A stretch of DNA of 64,000 nucleotides, taken from Epiperipatus broadwayi. Taxonomy: Eukaryota; Onychophora; Udeonychophora; Euonychophora; Peripatidae. The DNA is taken from positions 6,848,264 through 6,912,263 of the forward strand of contig JAQFVV010012434.1 of assembly GCA_028023455.1 (NCBI GenBank), given 5' to 3'. This document shows, piece after piece, positions 11,801 to 23,929 of the stretch. Numbering within the stretch: position 1 is the stretch's first letter; each line of letters starts with the position of its first letter. The position numbers and the translations under genes are program-made. Below the pieces are notes generated by a model, which was not told the DNA's origin, ran no database searches, and saw only the letters and a list, made by a program, of their open reading frames with translations.

Positions 11801-13940
11801 GGGTAAATGAATTCTTTAAAAAAAAAATAAAGATTACAATATATTTGAGAAATTTTGTATGCATAATAATCAAGAATTGCCCACAAAATACAATAAGATA
11901 TATTCCAGACTCTGAGGAGTAAGGAAAGATATACTATATTCATACTTACAAATTGTATGCATCAAAATTTAATGTGATTAATGTATAATGCATTAAAATA
12001 CATATTAGAGTAGCAATTGATAAATGATGTGAGTACTTGTGTAGCAGATATTAAATTACATAATGACTGCTCATCCAAGGAACAAATTATTGCTACTCAG
12101 AGGCCGATTATGGGTTAGAGTAAAAATAATCTATTGGGGATTAAATGACTTTATGTACATGATCCCAAAGTTCCCTCTGTGGAATAAATTAAAAGTATAA
12201 AAGCTTGGGGAAATTAAAGAATCAGAAAAAAAATATATAAGAATTTTCCCCGAGTATCTTCTCTTTAAAGAACAAAAAGCAGTTTAAGGAACACTATAAC
12301 TTATATGGATTTTTATGTATTAATTTTTAAGCTTCTGGCTATTGGTGCATTTTATAGGGTTTTGTATAATTACTGTAATGGTCATTTGAAATACCTTTTG
12401 ATATATTAGTATTGTGTTATTATATATCTAATCAATCAAATTTATTTTATTTAGCTTCTCAATTCATAACAAAATGCATACATATATTATTATATTTTTA
12501 TTTTCTATTTCAAATATATTTCTCTGATCGAAGACAGGCTGCATATTATTTTGAATTACACTCATTATCTACTTGTATGACACTTCTTGAAAATATTAAT
12601 TTAGTCTCATAACTACTTTATTAATCTTCTTTTTTTTTTTTTTTAAGAAAAAAAAAACTATGTAAGCCTATTTACTGACTTAACTGCAAGTGACTTAACG
12701 TAAGAATAGTTATAGATGCAAATGCAAAAAGTTTTGTTGAGAGAGAGGCATATATTCATCTTAGCCTAGACGTGGCATAACACTTCGACAATCACTACAG
12801 ATTTCTAGGTAGACTATTTTTCATGGCCGAAGTTTTATTAATCTTCTTTACGCATACTTAGCTAAATAAGATAAATTTTTAATATCTAAGGAATCCCATA
12901 TCCTTCGTACTATATTAACTTTTTTTTAATTATATGCGGTTAGTAACCTAAATATTAAATATACATTTTTTCTTTTTATGCAAATAATGCTTCATTCATA
13001 GATGCGCTTATGTGCTATAATTTTGAAGAATTATTGCGTTTTTGAAATATTTATACATTATTTTAATTGTAGAACTTTAAATAAATGAAACCGGGTTTTA
13101 TGTAATATTTTTTACTGACAGTTTTATGGAAGATCAATTTATTATTTTTAAACTAAGATTAAATGATGTGGAATTTACTTTTAAGTCATAACAGAATAAG
13201 ATTTTTAAATCGATGTTCTAAAAGTAACTATTGTCAAAAATAAAGCTTTAATTAGTAAATGGTCGTAAATTGTTTATATTATATACTAACATTATATTTA
13301 CAACTACCTTTTTTTTACGTTGAAAATAACAAACAGAAATTATCGTTTACATTTTGTACTTTTTTTTTTCATCGAATTAATATTTTTTATCCATTTATTA
13401 GAAGACCGGAAATGGTATCAAAACGTGATTTAGCGACTCGAACGGAGGAAATATTCTTATAAAAAAAAAACCTCCAATCGTCAAATTTAATTGCATTTAA
13501 ATTTAGGATAGTTTTATGTATGTATTTTGTTATCGAATAAGCAATTAAGAAAGCTATAAATTATATCCATATGGAAATTAATATCCGTGTATTTCAATGA
13601 CACCAAATGTAAGACTTATGTAAAATGTATTGTATTTGATCGTTGTATAACCATTTTTTATTAAATGTAATTGTATATTTAGTGAAAGATGTAAATGACA
13701 GTAATGATAGTAAAAAAAATTAATTAACCAAGCAAATAAAGTGAATAAAAAATCCAGAATTATGCACTATTTATATGTTTGTTAAATAACTTGTTGAAAA
13801 ATAAGGTTCACTTTAAAGTAAAATTATTAATATGCTGAAATTATACCCTTTATGTAATCTTGTATATTTCTTGTATATTTATTACTATGATCTAATAATA
13901 TGAAATAGATATAAATGAAGTTCGATGACAGAAATTCATT
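8851..13940. other. Long AT-rich tract, no supportable gene
   Basis: Short open frames (12412-12612 and 13259-13462 on plus) have low-complexity translations and no homologous pattern. A T-run and an A-run face each other at about 12630-12658. I see no domain, repeat family or RNA gene. Confidence 0.4.
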
Positions 13941-14134
13941 ATTTAATAATCAAATTGGAAATGGGATAGAAAAGAAGAAATAAATGAATTCTTACAGACT
14001 GATTTAATAATAGACGATTGGGGAAAAAAATTAATGGATGAGATAAAAGAGATAGTCTTACAATAGGATAAAGAGATTAAACCACTAAACATCACATGGC
14101 AACATTTCTTATGCTTGCTCAAGCTGTTAAAACA

Positions 14135-14200
14135 GGCAAAACTCCATACACTAGTATTCTGGCTTGCATTGAGTGGCACTACTGTATAGAGAGTTTTGCC
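14135..14200. mobile_element. Miniature inverted-repeat copy of the hammerhead repeat family
   Basis: Sixty-six bases begin GGCAAAACTC-CATACA and end TGTATAGAGAGTTTTGCC, the same terminal sequences as the elements at 2696 and 41104, in inverted orientation. The middle is deleted and no ribozyme core remains. The inverted match may extend outward by a few bases (TAAAAC and GTTTTA). No clear target duplication seen. Confidence 0.6.
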
Positions 14201-15484
14201 AGTTTTAGGATAAAGAGATGTCAGAAGGAGATTAATGTTTAATTTGTTAACAGATTTTTTTTTTTTTAACTATGTGGCTTTCTTACAAAGAAACTTTTGG
14301 CTTCTATATGAAGTCAGATAACCATTGATTAATAGATAATTTGGAAAGAAAGACAATGAATTGAAAAGAATGATACTATTTGCTAGATTGTTCAGTAATG
14401 ATTTTTTATATACATTTTAAAAATTATTTAAAATTTTAGAAATGAAAATTATAAAAACTGTAATAGAATGATAATGAGGATCATATTCCATAAAGAAGAT
14501 GAAAGTGTGAAGTTGGGAATAACATTGTGTTTCTATGGATGGAAGAAATATAGACCTGCGGGGATCTTAAGATTAGGGTAGAAACTTCAGAAGCGTAACG
14601 AGGTAATAATCGGAATAATGAAGAGAATGGAAAATGTAGGTAGATTGTGCAAAGGATAAAGTGGAAAATATGAAATAATTATTTTAGAAAGATGCAGAAA
14701 TGTATATATTGAGTTATTGGAAATAGGATTTTGACATGTAATAAAGAAAATAAAAAATTGGAAATGCATATTGTAGAAGAAGATGGAAAAGGTACAAAGG
14801 ATATAATGGAAATAAGGATTGAGAATGTACATTAGAGTATAAGACAGAAAAAATACAAGAAAGGAATAAAGTAGCATATAAGTTTAGTTAAAAAAATAGC
14901 TGCCAATAACAAAACAATATGATGAAGAGTGGATTATTATATAATAATAAACATTTCAAAAAGTTGGCACACAGAATAAAACAATATGCTGCCTCATATT
15001 ATTTAGTTTTGATTTGCTGATATAAAGATTGATATTGGAATAAAGAAAAATATATTGTGCATCAGTGAACTAAAAAATAAGAAAAATATATTTCTTTGAA
15101 AAGACATCACACAAAAATCTATTCAATATTGTAGTCTGATTTTTTTTAGAACAATTATAATTTCTAGAGCTATGAAATTTAATAAATTTGCTTGTAATTT
15201 ATTTGCTTTAATAGTTAATCTTTATCAATTAAAATCAAAAACTATGGAGAAGGAAGATCTATAAAAAAGAATTATAAAATTGAAAAAACTAAAATCTTAC
15301 AAAGAAGACTAGTTTATAATTTAGAAGTTTTGAGAATGTACAGAAGATTAAATGCAAGTATATCAACATAATAGATTGTATATCCAAAAATAGCAGAAAA
15401 AATATTACAGTAGTCAACCCAAGTTGTTGAATAACAACAATAATTTTGATAGTTCATTAGAAAAAATTTTGAATACTACTTTTA
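14201..15484. other. No gene seen; purine-rich plus strand
   Basis: The plus strand is rich in A and G between about 13940 and 15400 and the antisense open frame at 14587-14877 is a by-product of that bias. No domain recognised. Confidence 0.35.
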
Positions 15485-15699
15485 ATTCAAAAGACATAAT
15501 GGAAGCAAACATCATCAATTCAAATCCCATGAATCCCGAATTTTAACATTAGTTGCTTGTCTATTAATTATATTCATTTTATTTCTATTTATTAAAATTG
15601 CCTCCTTAATTTTTTTTTATTATGTTTCTTTGTTCATAAAGAATTTTAACACTTTAAAAATCAAACTTTCTATTTACATGTCCTTTCATGATCCAAGAA

Positions 15700-15860
15700 A
15701 ACTGAAGCAGTTATTAAATCATTTTTACTTTTCATACACATGTATAACAATTCATGCTTCTTTAATCTTTTCTCTATACTACATCTTGATTCACCTATAT
15801 CTGAAAACATACATCCACAACAAATTTGATACACAACATTACTTTTTTACTTGACAGAAT
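15700..15860 (-). pseudogene. GIY-YIG endonuclease remnant of PLE 1
   Basis: On the minus strand one frame reads VVYQICCGCMF followed by IGESRCSIEKRLKKHELL. This fits the start of the Penelope-type GIY-YIG domain (VYxIxCxxC...YIGExxxSxxxRxxEH), with the conserved Tyr-Ile-Gly segment reduced to DIGES. The domain nicks target DNA in active elements. Only its first half is recognisable. Confidence 0.6.
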
Positions 15861-15960
15861 ATGACACTTAGAATTATTCAATAACTTATTAACATTATTT
15901 GTAAAAATGAAACATTAAACACATATATATTTTAAAAAAAGTTTACTTAAGCACTTGAAA

Positions 15961-16180
15961 TATATGGGATATCTATTTTTTATTATCAATCTTTAACTTC
16001 TTTAAATTATAACTTATTTAAAATTGACAAAGTATTGTTAATTTGTTCAATCTTATAATTGACTAAGCAATATATGGGATATCTATTTTTTATTATCAAT
16101 CTTTAACTTCTTTAAATTATAACTTATTTAAAATTGACAAAGTATTGTTAATTTGTTCAATCTTATAATTGACTAAGCAA
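15961..16180. repeat. Perfect tandem duplication, 2 x 110 bp
   Basis: Bases 15961-16070 and 16071-16180 are identical as far as I can read them (both start TATATGGGATATCTATTTTT and end GACTAAGCAA). The duplication lies inside PLE 1 between its endonuclease and reverse transcriptase remnants, and is therefore younger than the element. Confidence 0.9.
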
Positions 16181-16440
16181 TTCCTTGGGAATGACTTAAT
16201 TTTTCATTATGAATCAAAAATGCCTAAAACTTGCCATCTTATGCATAATTGGTATTTGTGATTTGCAATTTATATATCTTTTTTTTTTTTGTAATGATTT
16301 GATTATTAATTTATAACTTAACATACTATTATCTTTTGTAATAAGTCAATCCAAACATTTAATACTTTTGTCATAGTCCATTTCAAGCCATTCAAATTAT
16401 TTAATTTCTCTACAAGCAAATTTATAGTATTCATATTTCC

Positions 16441-16775
16441 ACAAACAAAAACATCCACATACCATTTGTAAATTTTATTATCTTTAAAAATACATATCTA
16501 AAATACTATTTTTATATATAAAAATAAGATTGCAAACCTGTGCAACTACAGACAGACCCATAGGCCAACCTTTAGACATTTTATAATATCCACATTCAAA
16601 TGAAGCAACAATGTTATCACCAAAAAGTTTTAAAGAATCGGAAACCAATTGTAACTTATTTGCAAACACCTTTATTTTTTAATGCATGTTTAATTATTTT
16701 TATGGAATTTACTCTATCAGTAGAACCATACATTTCTGTCACATCTAAAGAAGCAATAACATGACATCAATTTCT
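16441..16775 (-). pseudogene. Penelope-like reverse transcriptase remnant of PLE 1
   Basis: Three reverse transcriptase motifs appear in order on the minus strand. Motif A is IASLDVTEMYGS near 16750. Motif B is KMSKGWPMGLSVVAQVCN within 16484-16669. Motif C has decayed to WYVDVF near 16465 (the active form would be YVDD). The matching plus-strand copy at 26263-27700 keeps YVDD, which confirms the reading. Stops and frame changes separate the motifs. Confidence 0.65.
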
Positions 16776-17212
16776 ATATTTTTAATTCTATCTGCAAAAT
16801 CAGAAGATGAGGCAATAGCATTTCCTCCAAATCCTAATCTCTTGTAACAGTTTACCAATATATTTATAAGTCCGATATATAATTGACCCACCAAAATCAG
16901 TCATAATTTGCAAAGGATTACCTTTCTATAATTTTATATTTGCAAAAATATGAGGATATACAGAGCAGGAAGATATATGGCTTTATTCTTAGCTTTTTAA
17001 AAAATATTGTTAATAAATTTATTCTTTGACCATCTATATTATACTTTTTAATCAAAAAGAACCCAAGAATATCCATTTGCACTTTAGCTTTCATCATTAA
17101 ACACATATACAGCTCTTTATCTACTTTCAAACAAATCATATCAGTTTTAAGTTTCTATTTAGATTCCAAAATCACCAGTTCCCATGAATTTTTATATGGA
17201 ATTGTTATGTTT

Positions 17213-17793
17213 GGCTAAATTTACAGGTTCAATTTCAAATGATGACACTACTCAACAATTAATATGTATAATTTATTAGTGACAAAATTATACACATGTT
17301 AGTTAATAAAATGTATAAATATGGTCTAGAATTTAATGCTGAGGCAGTCATGCTGAGTAATGGAACTCATTTCCAGCTATATAAATAGCCTACCTCACAA
17401 GTTCAAGTACAACTTCTCTGGCTATGCAGTAGTTTGCTTCAAGTTGTCTCTAGTTCAGACTCTTCCAGCTGTGCAGGACAGCCAGCCTCATGTTGACTGC
17501 AGACAGCAGTTTCCAGTCCTCAGGTGGACTTGCATCACTGCATGGATGTCATGATAATGACTAGAGAAAATACCTTTGCTGATGACAGTTTATTGGAGAG
17601 CATGTTCATTATTCAGGTTGATAAAAGTAATTGCTCTCTGCCTTGCTGCTAAAAAGGCTGACTATTTAATGGAAGATCCCCTTTATGTGTGTGAACCATA
17701 ATGAATGATTCCCATTGGATAGTGACCAGGTGCTAGCCAATTAGACAAGGAATCTGGAAGAGTCCACTTCTAAAGGCAAGGTCAGGTATGACA
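17213..17793 (-). repeat. 3' LTR of the gypsy element
   Basis: Runs TGTCATACCTGACC... to ...CATAACA on the minus strand. It is about 50 bp shorter than the other LTR because of several small deletions. Both LTRs keep a TATA-like stretch (CTATATAA on plus), a plausible promoter of the element. Confidence 0.88.
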
Positions 17794-17804
17794 CCCTTTC
17801 CCCT
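17794..17804 (-). other. Polypurine tract of the gypsy element
   Basis: AGGGGAAAGGG on the minus strand, immediately before the TG of the 3' LTR, the expected place and composition for the plus-strand primer. Confidence 0.8.
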
Positions 17805-17812
17805 GGCTAAGA

Positions 17813-18890
17813 TTAGCCCTGGAGGATGTAATCATCAAGATGCACTGGACAATTTATTGTCTGTTTTGTTGCTGGCTTCTGTTCATCACTGTCCTTGGCT
17901 TCTTCACTTGATGAAGTTCCTGGATGTTTGCTGCTGTCTTGACTTTGATGTTTGTCTTTCCTGCTTGATGTACTTATCCCAAGTTGGTTACTGCTTTTGT
18001 CAGCCTCTGTTGTGTGGTTGAATATTAGCTCGTTGAGATGGCGATGATGTTGATGACCATTTTCTGTTTGTACAATGATAATATAGAGACTCTTTAGTTG
18101 AGTCCCCACTGCTGGTATCCATTTTGTGAACCGATAGTACATATGACATAGTACTTGTGTACCTATTTGAAGTTTTATTTTGTTTTACTCTTGTTCAAGT
18201 TTGACATCAGGCTTCAGGGTTGATAGGATAGTTCTTGAGATCTGTTGAATAACAATTCTGCTGGAGCCTTCCCTGTTGCTGTTCTCAGTGTGGAGTGCTG
18301 CACTCACAGAGTCCTGTAAATTCTGGTGTTTCAACTTCCTGTATCCATTTGTTATCAGCTTTTTAGCTTCTTGTACCAATCTTTTCACCTGACTTTCAGT
18401 GTAAAATGGAGGATTGTTCATGAGTTTAATGCTATTAGTGCAGAAGGCTGCACATGTTGAGAAAGCTATGCTATTGTCAATCACTACATTTTAGGAAGCC
18501 CATGTATGGTAAGTAGCCTTCTCAGACTTTCTATTATGGCTGTGGAGTGAAGGGGTGGTACCTCTACAACCTCCAGCCACTTGGAAAATGAATCCACCAC
18601 TATCAACAGCAGTTTGCCTTTCCATGAATCAGCATGGTCCAGATGACCAGGGCCCTTTAGATTTGGACCACTGGACTCTTGTCTTTTGCTGGCATGTTCT
18701 GATTCATCTTCTACTGCCAGAAGTTGTGAACTTTGGCTTCAAGGTCAGCATTTAAGGTAGGCTATCACATATGGTCTTGCCAGAATCTTCATCTAGACTA
18801 TCCATGGCTGCTTATAATGCAACAAAGTGAGCACCTGGGAATGTCCAACTGGGGGAATTACAACTCTGGATTACTAGATAATGCAGCTGT
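17813..18890 (-). pseudogene. Gypsy integrase remnant
   Basis: Integrase core and C-terminal part in several frames. VVDSFSKWLEVVEVP (about 18555-18606) holds the first catalytic Asp. IDNSIAFSTCAAFC (about 18440-18487) holds the second Asp. The third motif (family NGQAER) reads ESQVKRLVQEAKK, so the catalytic Glu is replaced. Downstream, LSTLKPDVKLEQE and, in 17813-18142, YRFTKWIPAVGTQLKSL with RHLNEL match the C-terminal segment of K02A2.6-like integrases, followed by a serine-rich tail. Confidence 0.75.
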
Positions 18891-20331
18891 GTTTAGTTGA
18901 GAGATCCAACCTATGTATCAGTAGGCTGGGTGTAACTCAACTGGTTTTTTATGAGGCCCACTCTGTTGGACCCATTTTTGTAGCTTTTGGAATCCTGGAT
19001 CATTGTTAGTCCACCCTACCACTGATTTGCTGTTCAATGGTGTGGTTGGGTCTCCATAAATCATGTTAAGTGATTGGCATGATGATGTTAAACTGTCTGC
19101 GACTTCTTCAGGCAGTCGGCTAATTTAACTATGTGAGGGATCTGCTTTCCCTTGATGTATTGAAGGGTAAAATCATAGCCTGATAGGAAATTGAACAATT
19201 GAAGCATTCATGGTGAGGCATGCTGTGGGATTCTCTTATCAGATGCAAAGATCTCTACAAGGGGCTCATGATCTGTTTGAAGTATAAATGATCTACCATA
19301 TAGTAGTTGTGGAACTTTTTGATGTCATTGATCAAAGCTGGGGCTACTCTATTTGAGCATAGTTTTTGTCAGCTCAAAAAAGGCACTTTGATGCAAAGAC
19401 AATAGGACTGCAGTTCGATTATTACTCCTATGGGATAACACTGCCCCCATTCCTAAGTCAACAGTAGCATCTTTTCCAGGTTGAAATGTGCCAGCACTGC
19501 AGTATCTGATATTAAATTCTTTAGGATCTTAAATGCTTTGTCATGCTTACTGTCCCATTTCCAGGCTGCTTTTTTGTCTAGTAGTCTGTATAGTAATTCA
19601 GCAGTCTCCATTTTATATTATAGGAAACCTTCATAATAGTTTATTAGTCCTAAAAAGGATTGAAATTTCTTTTTATTTTTTGGTGTTTTGGCCTTCTTTA
19701 TTGTCAACATCTTTTTGTGTTGGGTAAATGTCACTAGCATTTATTTTATAAACCAGAAATTCAAGCTTTCTACCTTCAAATATGCACTTGTCCTAGTTTA
19801 TTTTAATGCCAGAAGCTTTGAATTTATCTAAGAGTTCTTTGGTGCCCCTCCAGAATTGTTCTGAAATTTGGGCTACTAGTAAGACATCATCAGAGTATGG
19901 TAGTGCACCTGATATTCCAACAGTCAGTTGATCCATGACTCTGGAAAATAGCTGGGACAATTGATATATCAAAGGATAGTCAGTTCATTTTAAATAAACC
20001 TTCATGGGTTATTATTGATAATGCCCTTGCAGCCTAGTCATTAATAGGCAGTTGCAAGTATGTGTGGTTTAGGTCAATTTTGGTTAAAACTCTACCATCT
20101 GACAGTGTGGATAAAATGATAGTCTCCACATATGCATTTACCACCATTCTCTTTGATGATTGATACTATAGGGGTGGTTCAATCAGAATATGATATGCTC
20201 AATTATACCAGCTGCCTGCCACTTCTCTAGCTCTGCTACTTTAGTACACAAAGCTAGTGGAAGTGATCTGCATCTACAACTGAAAACCTCTCCATTTAGT
20301 GGTAAATGAATTAGTTGCCCCAATTACAGAG
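18891..20331 (-). pseudogene. Gypsy reverse transcriptase and RNase H remnant
   Basis: Minus-strand fragments in element order. KVAELEKWQAAGIIE lies before the fingers. YSDDVLLVAQI near 19885 is motif C (usual YVDD). A stretch with LDKFKASGIKIN and RKLEFLVYKI follows the palm. RNase H shows LQTDHEPLVEIFASDKR near 19265, and QLFNFLSGYDFTLQYIKGKQ is the usual linker to the integrase. Many stops interrupt it. Confidence 0.75.
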
Positions 20332-20998
20332 CTATCTCTTTGTTAAGAACTTCTGAGTAATCAGATTTAATTTTGATAATATTCTGATCTGGCTCACTTT
20401 GGTCACTTTGAACCCTAAATGACTGAACCAGTCATGACCTATTAAATCACCATGGTTACCTAATGCCACTTCCAATGGTAGGTAGATAGATTGGTTTGGC
20501 ATAGTAATTTTTCCTGTTGTTTGACTCAACAGTTTGACTTTTATTCCCTTGATTGTTTGATATTGACTTACTGCTAGGGTGCAGTTTATATTTATTCTCT
20601 TTAATAATGATTGCCCAGATCTTTCTTGAAAGTATAGATACTTCTGATTCTGTGTCAAGTTCCATCCTAACTGGTATATCATTAATTATAACTGTGTTTA
20701 AATCCAGACTGATTGTCTTTGATATGATTTATACAGGCAACTTGTTTAGATTTATTATAATTGCCATTACTGTTTTTGGAATGGATTTTTCCACTTTCAT
20801 ACTGGCCATTTGTCTTTCCAATTTCAGACATGCCACCCTTATATGTTTGACTTGCTTGCAAAATGTGCATGTTGCATTGTGATACAGGCATTCTGTATGC
20901 CTGTGCATTTGTTCATTGCACCTATAGCAAAACCTTGATCTATTCAATGCTGAGTTCTCTGAACTGGATGACCCAATGTTATGCTCAATTTTTTGCAC
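20332..20998 (-). pseudogene. Gypsy zinc knuckles and aspartic protease remnant
   Basis: In 20729-20998 two perfect CX2CX4HX4C knuckles occur, CYRCNEQMHRHTEC and CTFCKQVKHIRVAC, which bind element RNA in active copies. After a frame change the protease follows: MELDTESEVSIL has Glu in place of the Gly of the D[ST]G active site, so the enzyme would be dead. The later GHDWFSHLGF and an ILSKLNLITQKF stretch belong to its C-terminal part and linker. Confidence 0.75.
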
Positions 20999-21523
20999 AT
21001 CATACTTGACTAGCTATAGTCTCTTTTAGTCCTGCCTGAGTTACCACTGTCTCAAAATCTAGGTACAGAATCGTCAACATTTTCAGCCTAAATTGAAATT
21101 GTGATCATTTATGCCACAAATAAAATGATCATGAAGTGCTTTATTCATGAAGTCTTTGAAATTGCACTTCAAGGCTAATGTTGGGATTCTTGTTGCAAAT
21201 TCTCTAGCTGTTTCCCTCTGATTTTGCATGCTGAGATTAAAATGGTATCTCTGCATTATTGTCTAGAGTTTAGGGGGGAAAATATTCTGTGACAATTGTC
21301 AACACTCTGTCAAAATCCAACTCAGCTCGGGTTACAGTCTTAGATTGAGACTTGAGTATATTATACATCTGTGGACCTATAATGGTCATTAGAGTGCTAA
21401 CTTTACCTTGGGTTTTTAAATCTGGTGGGCCTGTAAGTAAAAAATCAAGTGCTTCTTATAATTTGACCAGTTCTCAGGTTGAGCAGGGTCAAAAGCTTCC
21501 ATAGAAATGATTGCATTAGCCAT
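20999..21523 (-). pseudogene. Gypsy gag remnant
   Basis: Begins at ATG 21523 with MANAIISMEAFDPAQPENWS, then YKKHLIFYLQA, typical for K02A2.6-like gag (FDPxxPExWxxYxxRxxFY). Further on, in another frame, FPPKL and RYHFN correspond to the capsid segment with the RxxFNxRxQ pattern. A leader of about 420 bases separates it from the 5' LTR. Confidence 0.65.
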
Positions 21524-21942
21524 ATTTATTTATTTATGCATGATACCACTCATAATTATTTTTAATTTTATTCAGTTACCACTCTTAATTTTGTGTTTAT
21601 TCAGAGTTACCACTCTTAATTTTTAATTTTACAGCTATGTTGTTGTAACTAACTCAATGAAGCATTTAAGCCACTAGGGTGATCTTTTGTCATTGTGTTG
21701 TGAGTAAAGCTCTTATGATTGGTTGTAGTTTCAAATCGATATGCCTTTACATTTGTGATCAATTTTTATTTGACAGTTTTACATGGTCTCAAAAAATCAC
21801 CATAATGGAATTATGGCAAATGTATTTTTTTTATAAAAAAAAAAAATAAATGAAGACAAATACATAACCTAAAAACCTGTGTTTTTTTGTAACGAGTTTA
21901 ACTGTCATGAGGAAAAATTTTTTTGTCTAACTATGCCAGATC

Positions 21943-22572
21943 TGTTGTGTTTGGTTAAATTTACAAGTTTGGTTCCAAACCAACAGACAAATGATGACAC
22001 TACTCAACAATTAATATGTATAATTTATTAGTGACAAAAATATACACACATGTTAGTTAAGAAAACATATAAATATGGTCTATACAATTTAATGTTGAGG
22101 CAGTAGTGCTGAGTAATGGAACTCACTTCCAGCTATATAAGTAGCCTGCCTCATGAGTTCAAGTACAACTGTGCTGGCTGTGCAGTACAGCTTGCCTCAA
22201 GTTGGCTCTAGTTCAGACTTTTCTGGCTGTGCAGGATAGCTTGCCTTGAGTCAGCTGCAGATGTAGCAGTTTCCAGCACTTAAGTGGACCTGTGTTACTG
22301 TGTGGATGTTGTGATAATGCCTAGAGAAAATACTTTTGCTGATGGCAGAGAATTTATTGGAGAGCACCTTCAGACATTCAGGTTGACAGAAGTAATTGCT
22401 CTCTGCTTTGCCTCCAAAAAGAATGACTATTTAATGGCACATCTTCTAACCTTACTGAAAACACTCAGATTCCCCAATGAAGGATTTATATCCATTGGAT
22501 AGTGAACAGTGCTAGCCAATCAGGAAAAGAATTGGGAATAGTCCACTTCTAAATGCAAGCTCAGATATGACA
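21943..22572 (-). repeat. 5' LTR of the gypsy element
   Basis: A 630-bp LTR in direct orientation with the copy at 17213-17793, starting at 22572 with TGTCATATCTGAGC on the minus strand and ending CACAACA at 21943. The open frame 22284-22502 on plus lies wholly inside it and is not a gene. The primer binding site next to it is not clear. Confidence 0.88.
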
Positions 22573-23086
22573 GGAATCTCATTAAATTTATGACAATTAA
22601 TTTTTTTGATAAATTTCATCAACAATACAATTATTATCAGTAATCATCTCAAATGGATTTTGAACAGCTGCAATTAGTTCCAAATTATAATCATCTCAAG
22701 CACTGCTGACATATTTATCTCCGTGAGTGAAAACATTTTTCTGAATCAAATATATCTTTTTATCTGACAAAATTCATATCATTATAAGCTTGTAGATGCT
22801 GATTAAATAAAAAAATCAATTTTTTTCTCACATTTATTATGCCATTTAAGATCAAATAATTTAAATCTATTTTCACAATCAATTTTATATTCACTCCAAG
22901 TATACATTCATTTAAAATTATTAAACTATTATAAAATTATTGTCATTTGATCCTTCGTTATTAAATTATTAAACTATTATAAAATTATTATTGTCATTTG
23001 ATCCTTCATGCCAGCCACTAGAGGCGGGATTTCTAGCTAAATTTCTAGAAATATGCCATTTCCACGGCCGCACCCAAGCCTTTAAG

Positions 23087-23220
23087 CATTCTTTCTAAAA
23101 TAAATCCTAGAAAGATTGTTAACTCGGAGTTAAGTCTTCTTTCTATGCTAAAAGGTAGACTGTTAACTCGGAGTTAAGTCTTCTCTCTACAATAAAATCT
23201 AGAAAGAATGTTAACTCGGC
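23087..23220. repeat. Short tandem repeat inside the Merlin-like element
   Basis: GTTAACTCGGAGTTAAGTCT occurs at about 23118 and 23162 and in part at 23209, each with TCTAGAAAGA-like or TTCTTTCTA-like spacers; period about 45 bases. GTTAACTCGGAGTTAA is itself palindrome-like, so it could be a subterminal transposase-binding repeat. That role is inference. Confidence 0.7.
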
Positions 23221-23559
23221 TTAGCAACTAACAATGGCTTTTTCCGATGCTAAAAGCAGAGGAAAATACTGTAGTTGTTTGTGTCATGCACTATATCGTA
23301 ATGCTGTGTTATGTATTTGATGTAACAATATCGTATGAGGGTGTATTAATTTGATTGTGTCAAAATTATTTAAATTTTCATTGGTACCTTTTTTTTTTAA
23401 GACGAATTGATGTACTGTTACATTTTAACAATTTTAACAGTATCATGATTGTTCCTCATAAATTTATATTCCTCCTAAATTTTTGATTACGGTGGGTTAG
23501 GGTAATATTTTAAAGATCACGCTTTGAGTCACGTTTCAGCGAGAAATTTTCTGAGACAA

Positions 23560-23900
23560 AAAGTATGGCAAATTCGAAAACAGAAAATATGAAAAGATGG
23601 GAATTGCCAGACATGGAAGCTGCCAGTGCTGTAACATTTCTACAGCAGAAAAACATCCTGCTGAAAGAAAAAAAGATGTTTGTGCGGTGAATGTATGAGA
23701 CTTCAGGTCCATAAACATCTTTGGACTTTCATTTGTAAGTCTCGTTCTTGCTGAAAGAAATGTGCACTTCGAAAAGGCAGCTGGTTTGAGGGATTTCAAA
23801 TGCCATTTGTCAAGTCTTTATGTTTGCTGCATTACCGGAGCCATGACGAGTTGACCGTACAGCATGCCATTAATGATATTGAAATGTCTACCAGTAAATA
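23560..23900 (+). pseudogene. IS1016/ISXO2-like transposase, N-terminal fragment, frameshifted
   Basis: Starts MANSKTENMKRWELPD, then AVTFLQQKNILLKEK. After a frameshift near 23670 it reads CGECMRLQV (zinc-ribbon cysteines), HLWTFICKSRSC, a stop, then KCALRKGSWFEGFQMPF, SLCLLHYRSHDELT and INDIEMST. The order equals the fragment at 1334-1781 and the family hallmark RKGTWFEGS followed by YxWxHELT. It breaks off before the catalytic DDE domain. The antisense open frame 23536-23799 is a shadow. Confidence 0.75.
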
Positions 23901-23929
23901 TTATTAACCAAATTGATAAATAAAGTAAC

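Larger units (their letters stand above)
17213..22572 (-). mobile_element. Ty3/gypsy LTR retrotransposon, complete outline, inactive
   Basis: A minus-strand element of 5.36 kb with two LTRs (17213-17793 and 21943-22572), each TG...CA on its own strand, and a 5-bp target duplication GGAAT at 17208-17212 and 22573-22577. Between them, in element order, lie gag, two CCHC knuckles, protease, reverse transcriptase, RNase H and integrase, and a polypurine tract touches the 3' LTR. Knuckle pattern and domain order fit the K02A2.6-like gypsy lineage of invertebrates. LTRs differ at many positions and every domain is broken, so the insertion is old. It sits inside PLE 1. Confidence 0.9.

Noticed and set aside
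17571-17590. CTGATGA in the gypsy LTR as another hammerhead
   Set aside because: No GAAA partner or stem II at the right distance.
22284-22502. 72-codon plus-strand protein
   Set aside because: Lies fully inside an LTR and is not kept open in the other LTR.
23536-23799. Minus-strand 87-codon protein
   Set aside because: It is the antisense shadow of the degenerate transposase reading on the plus strand.
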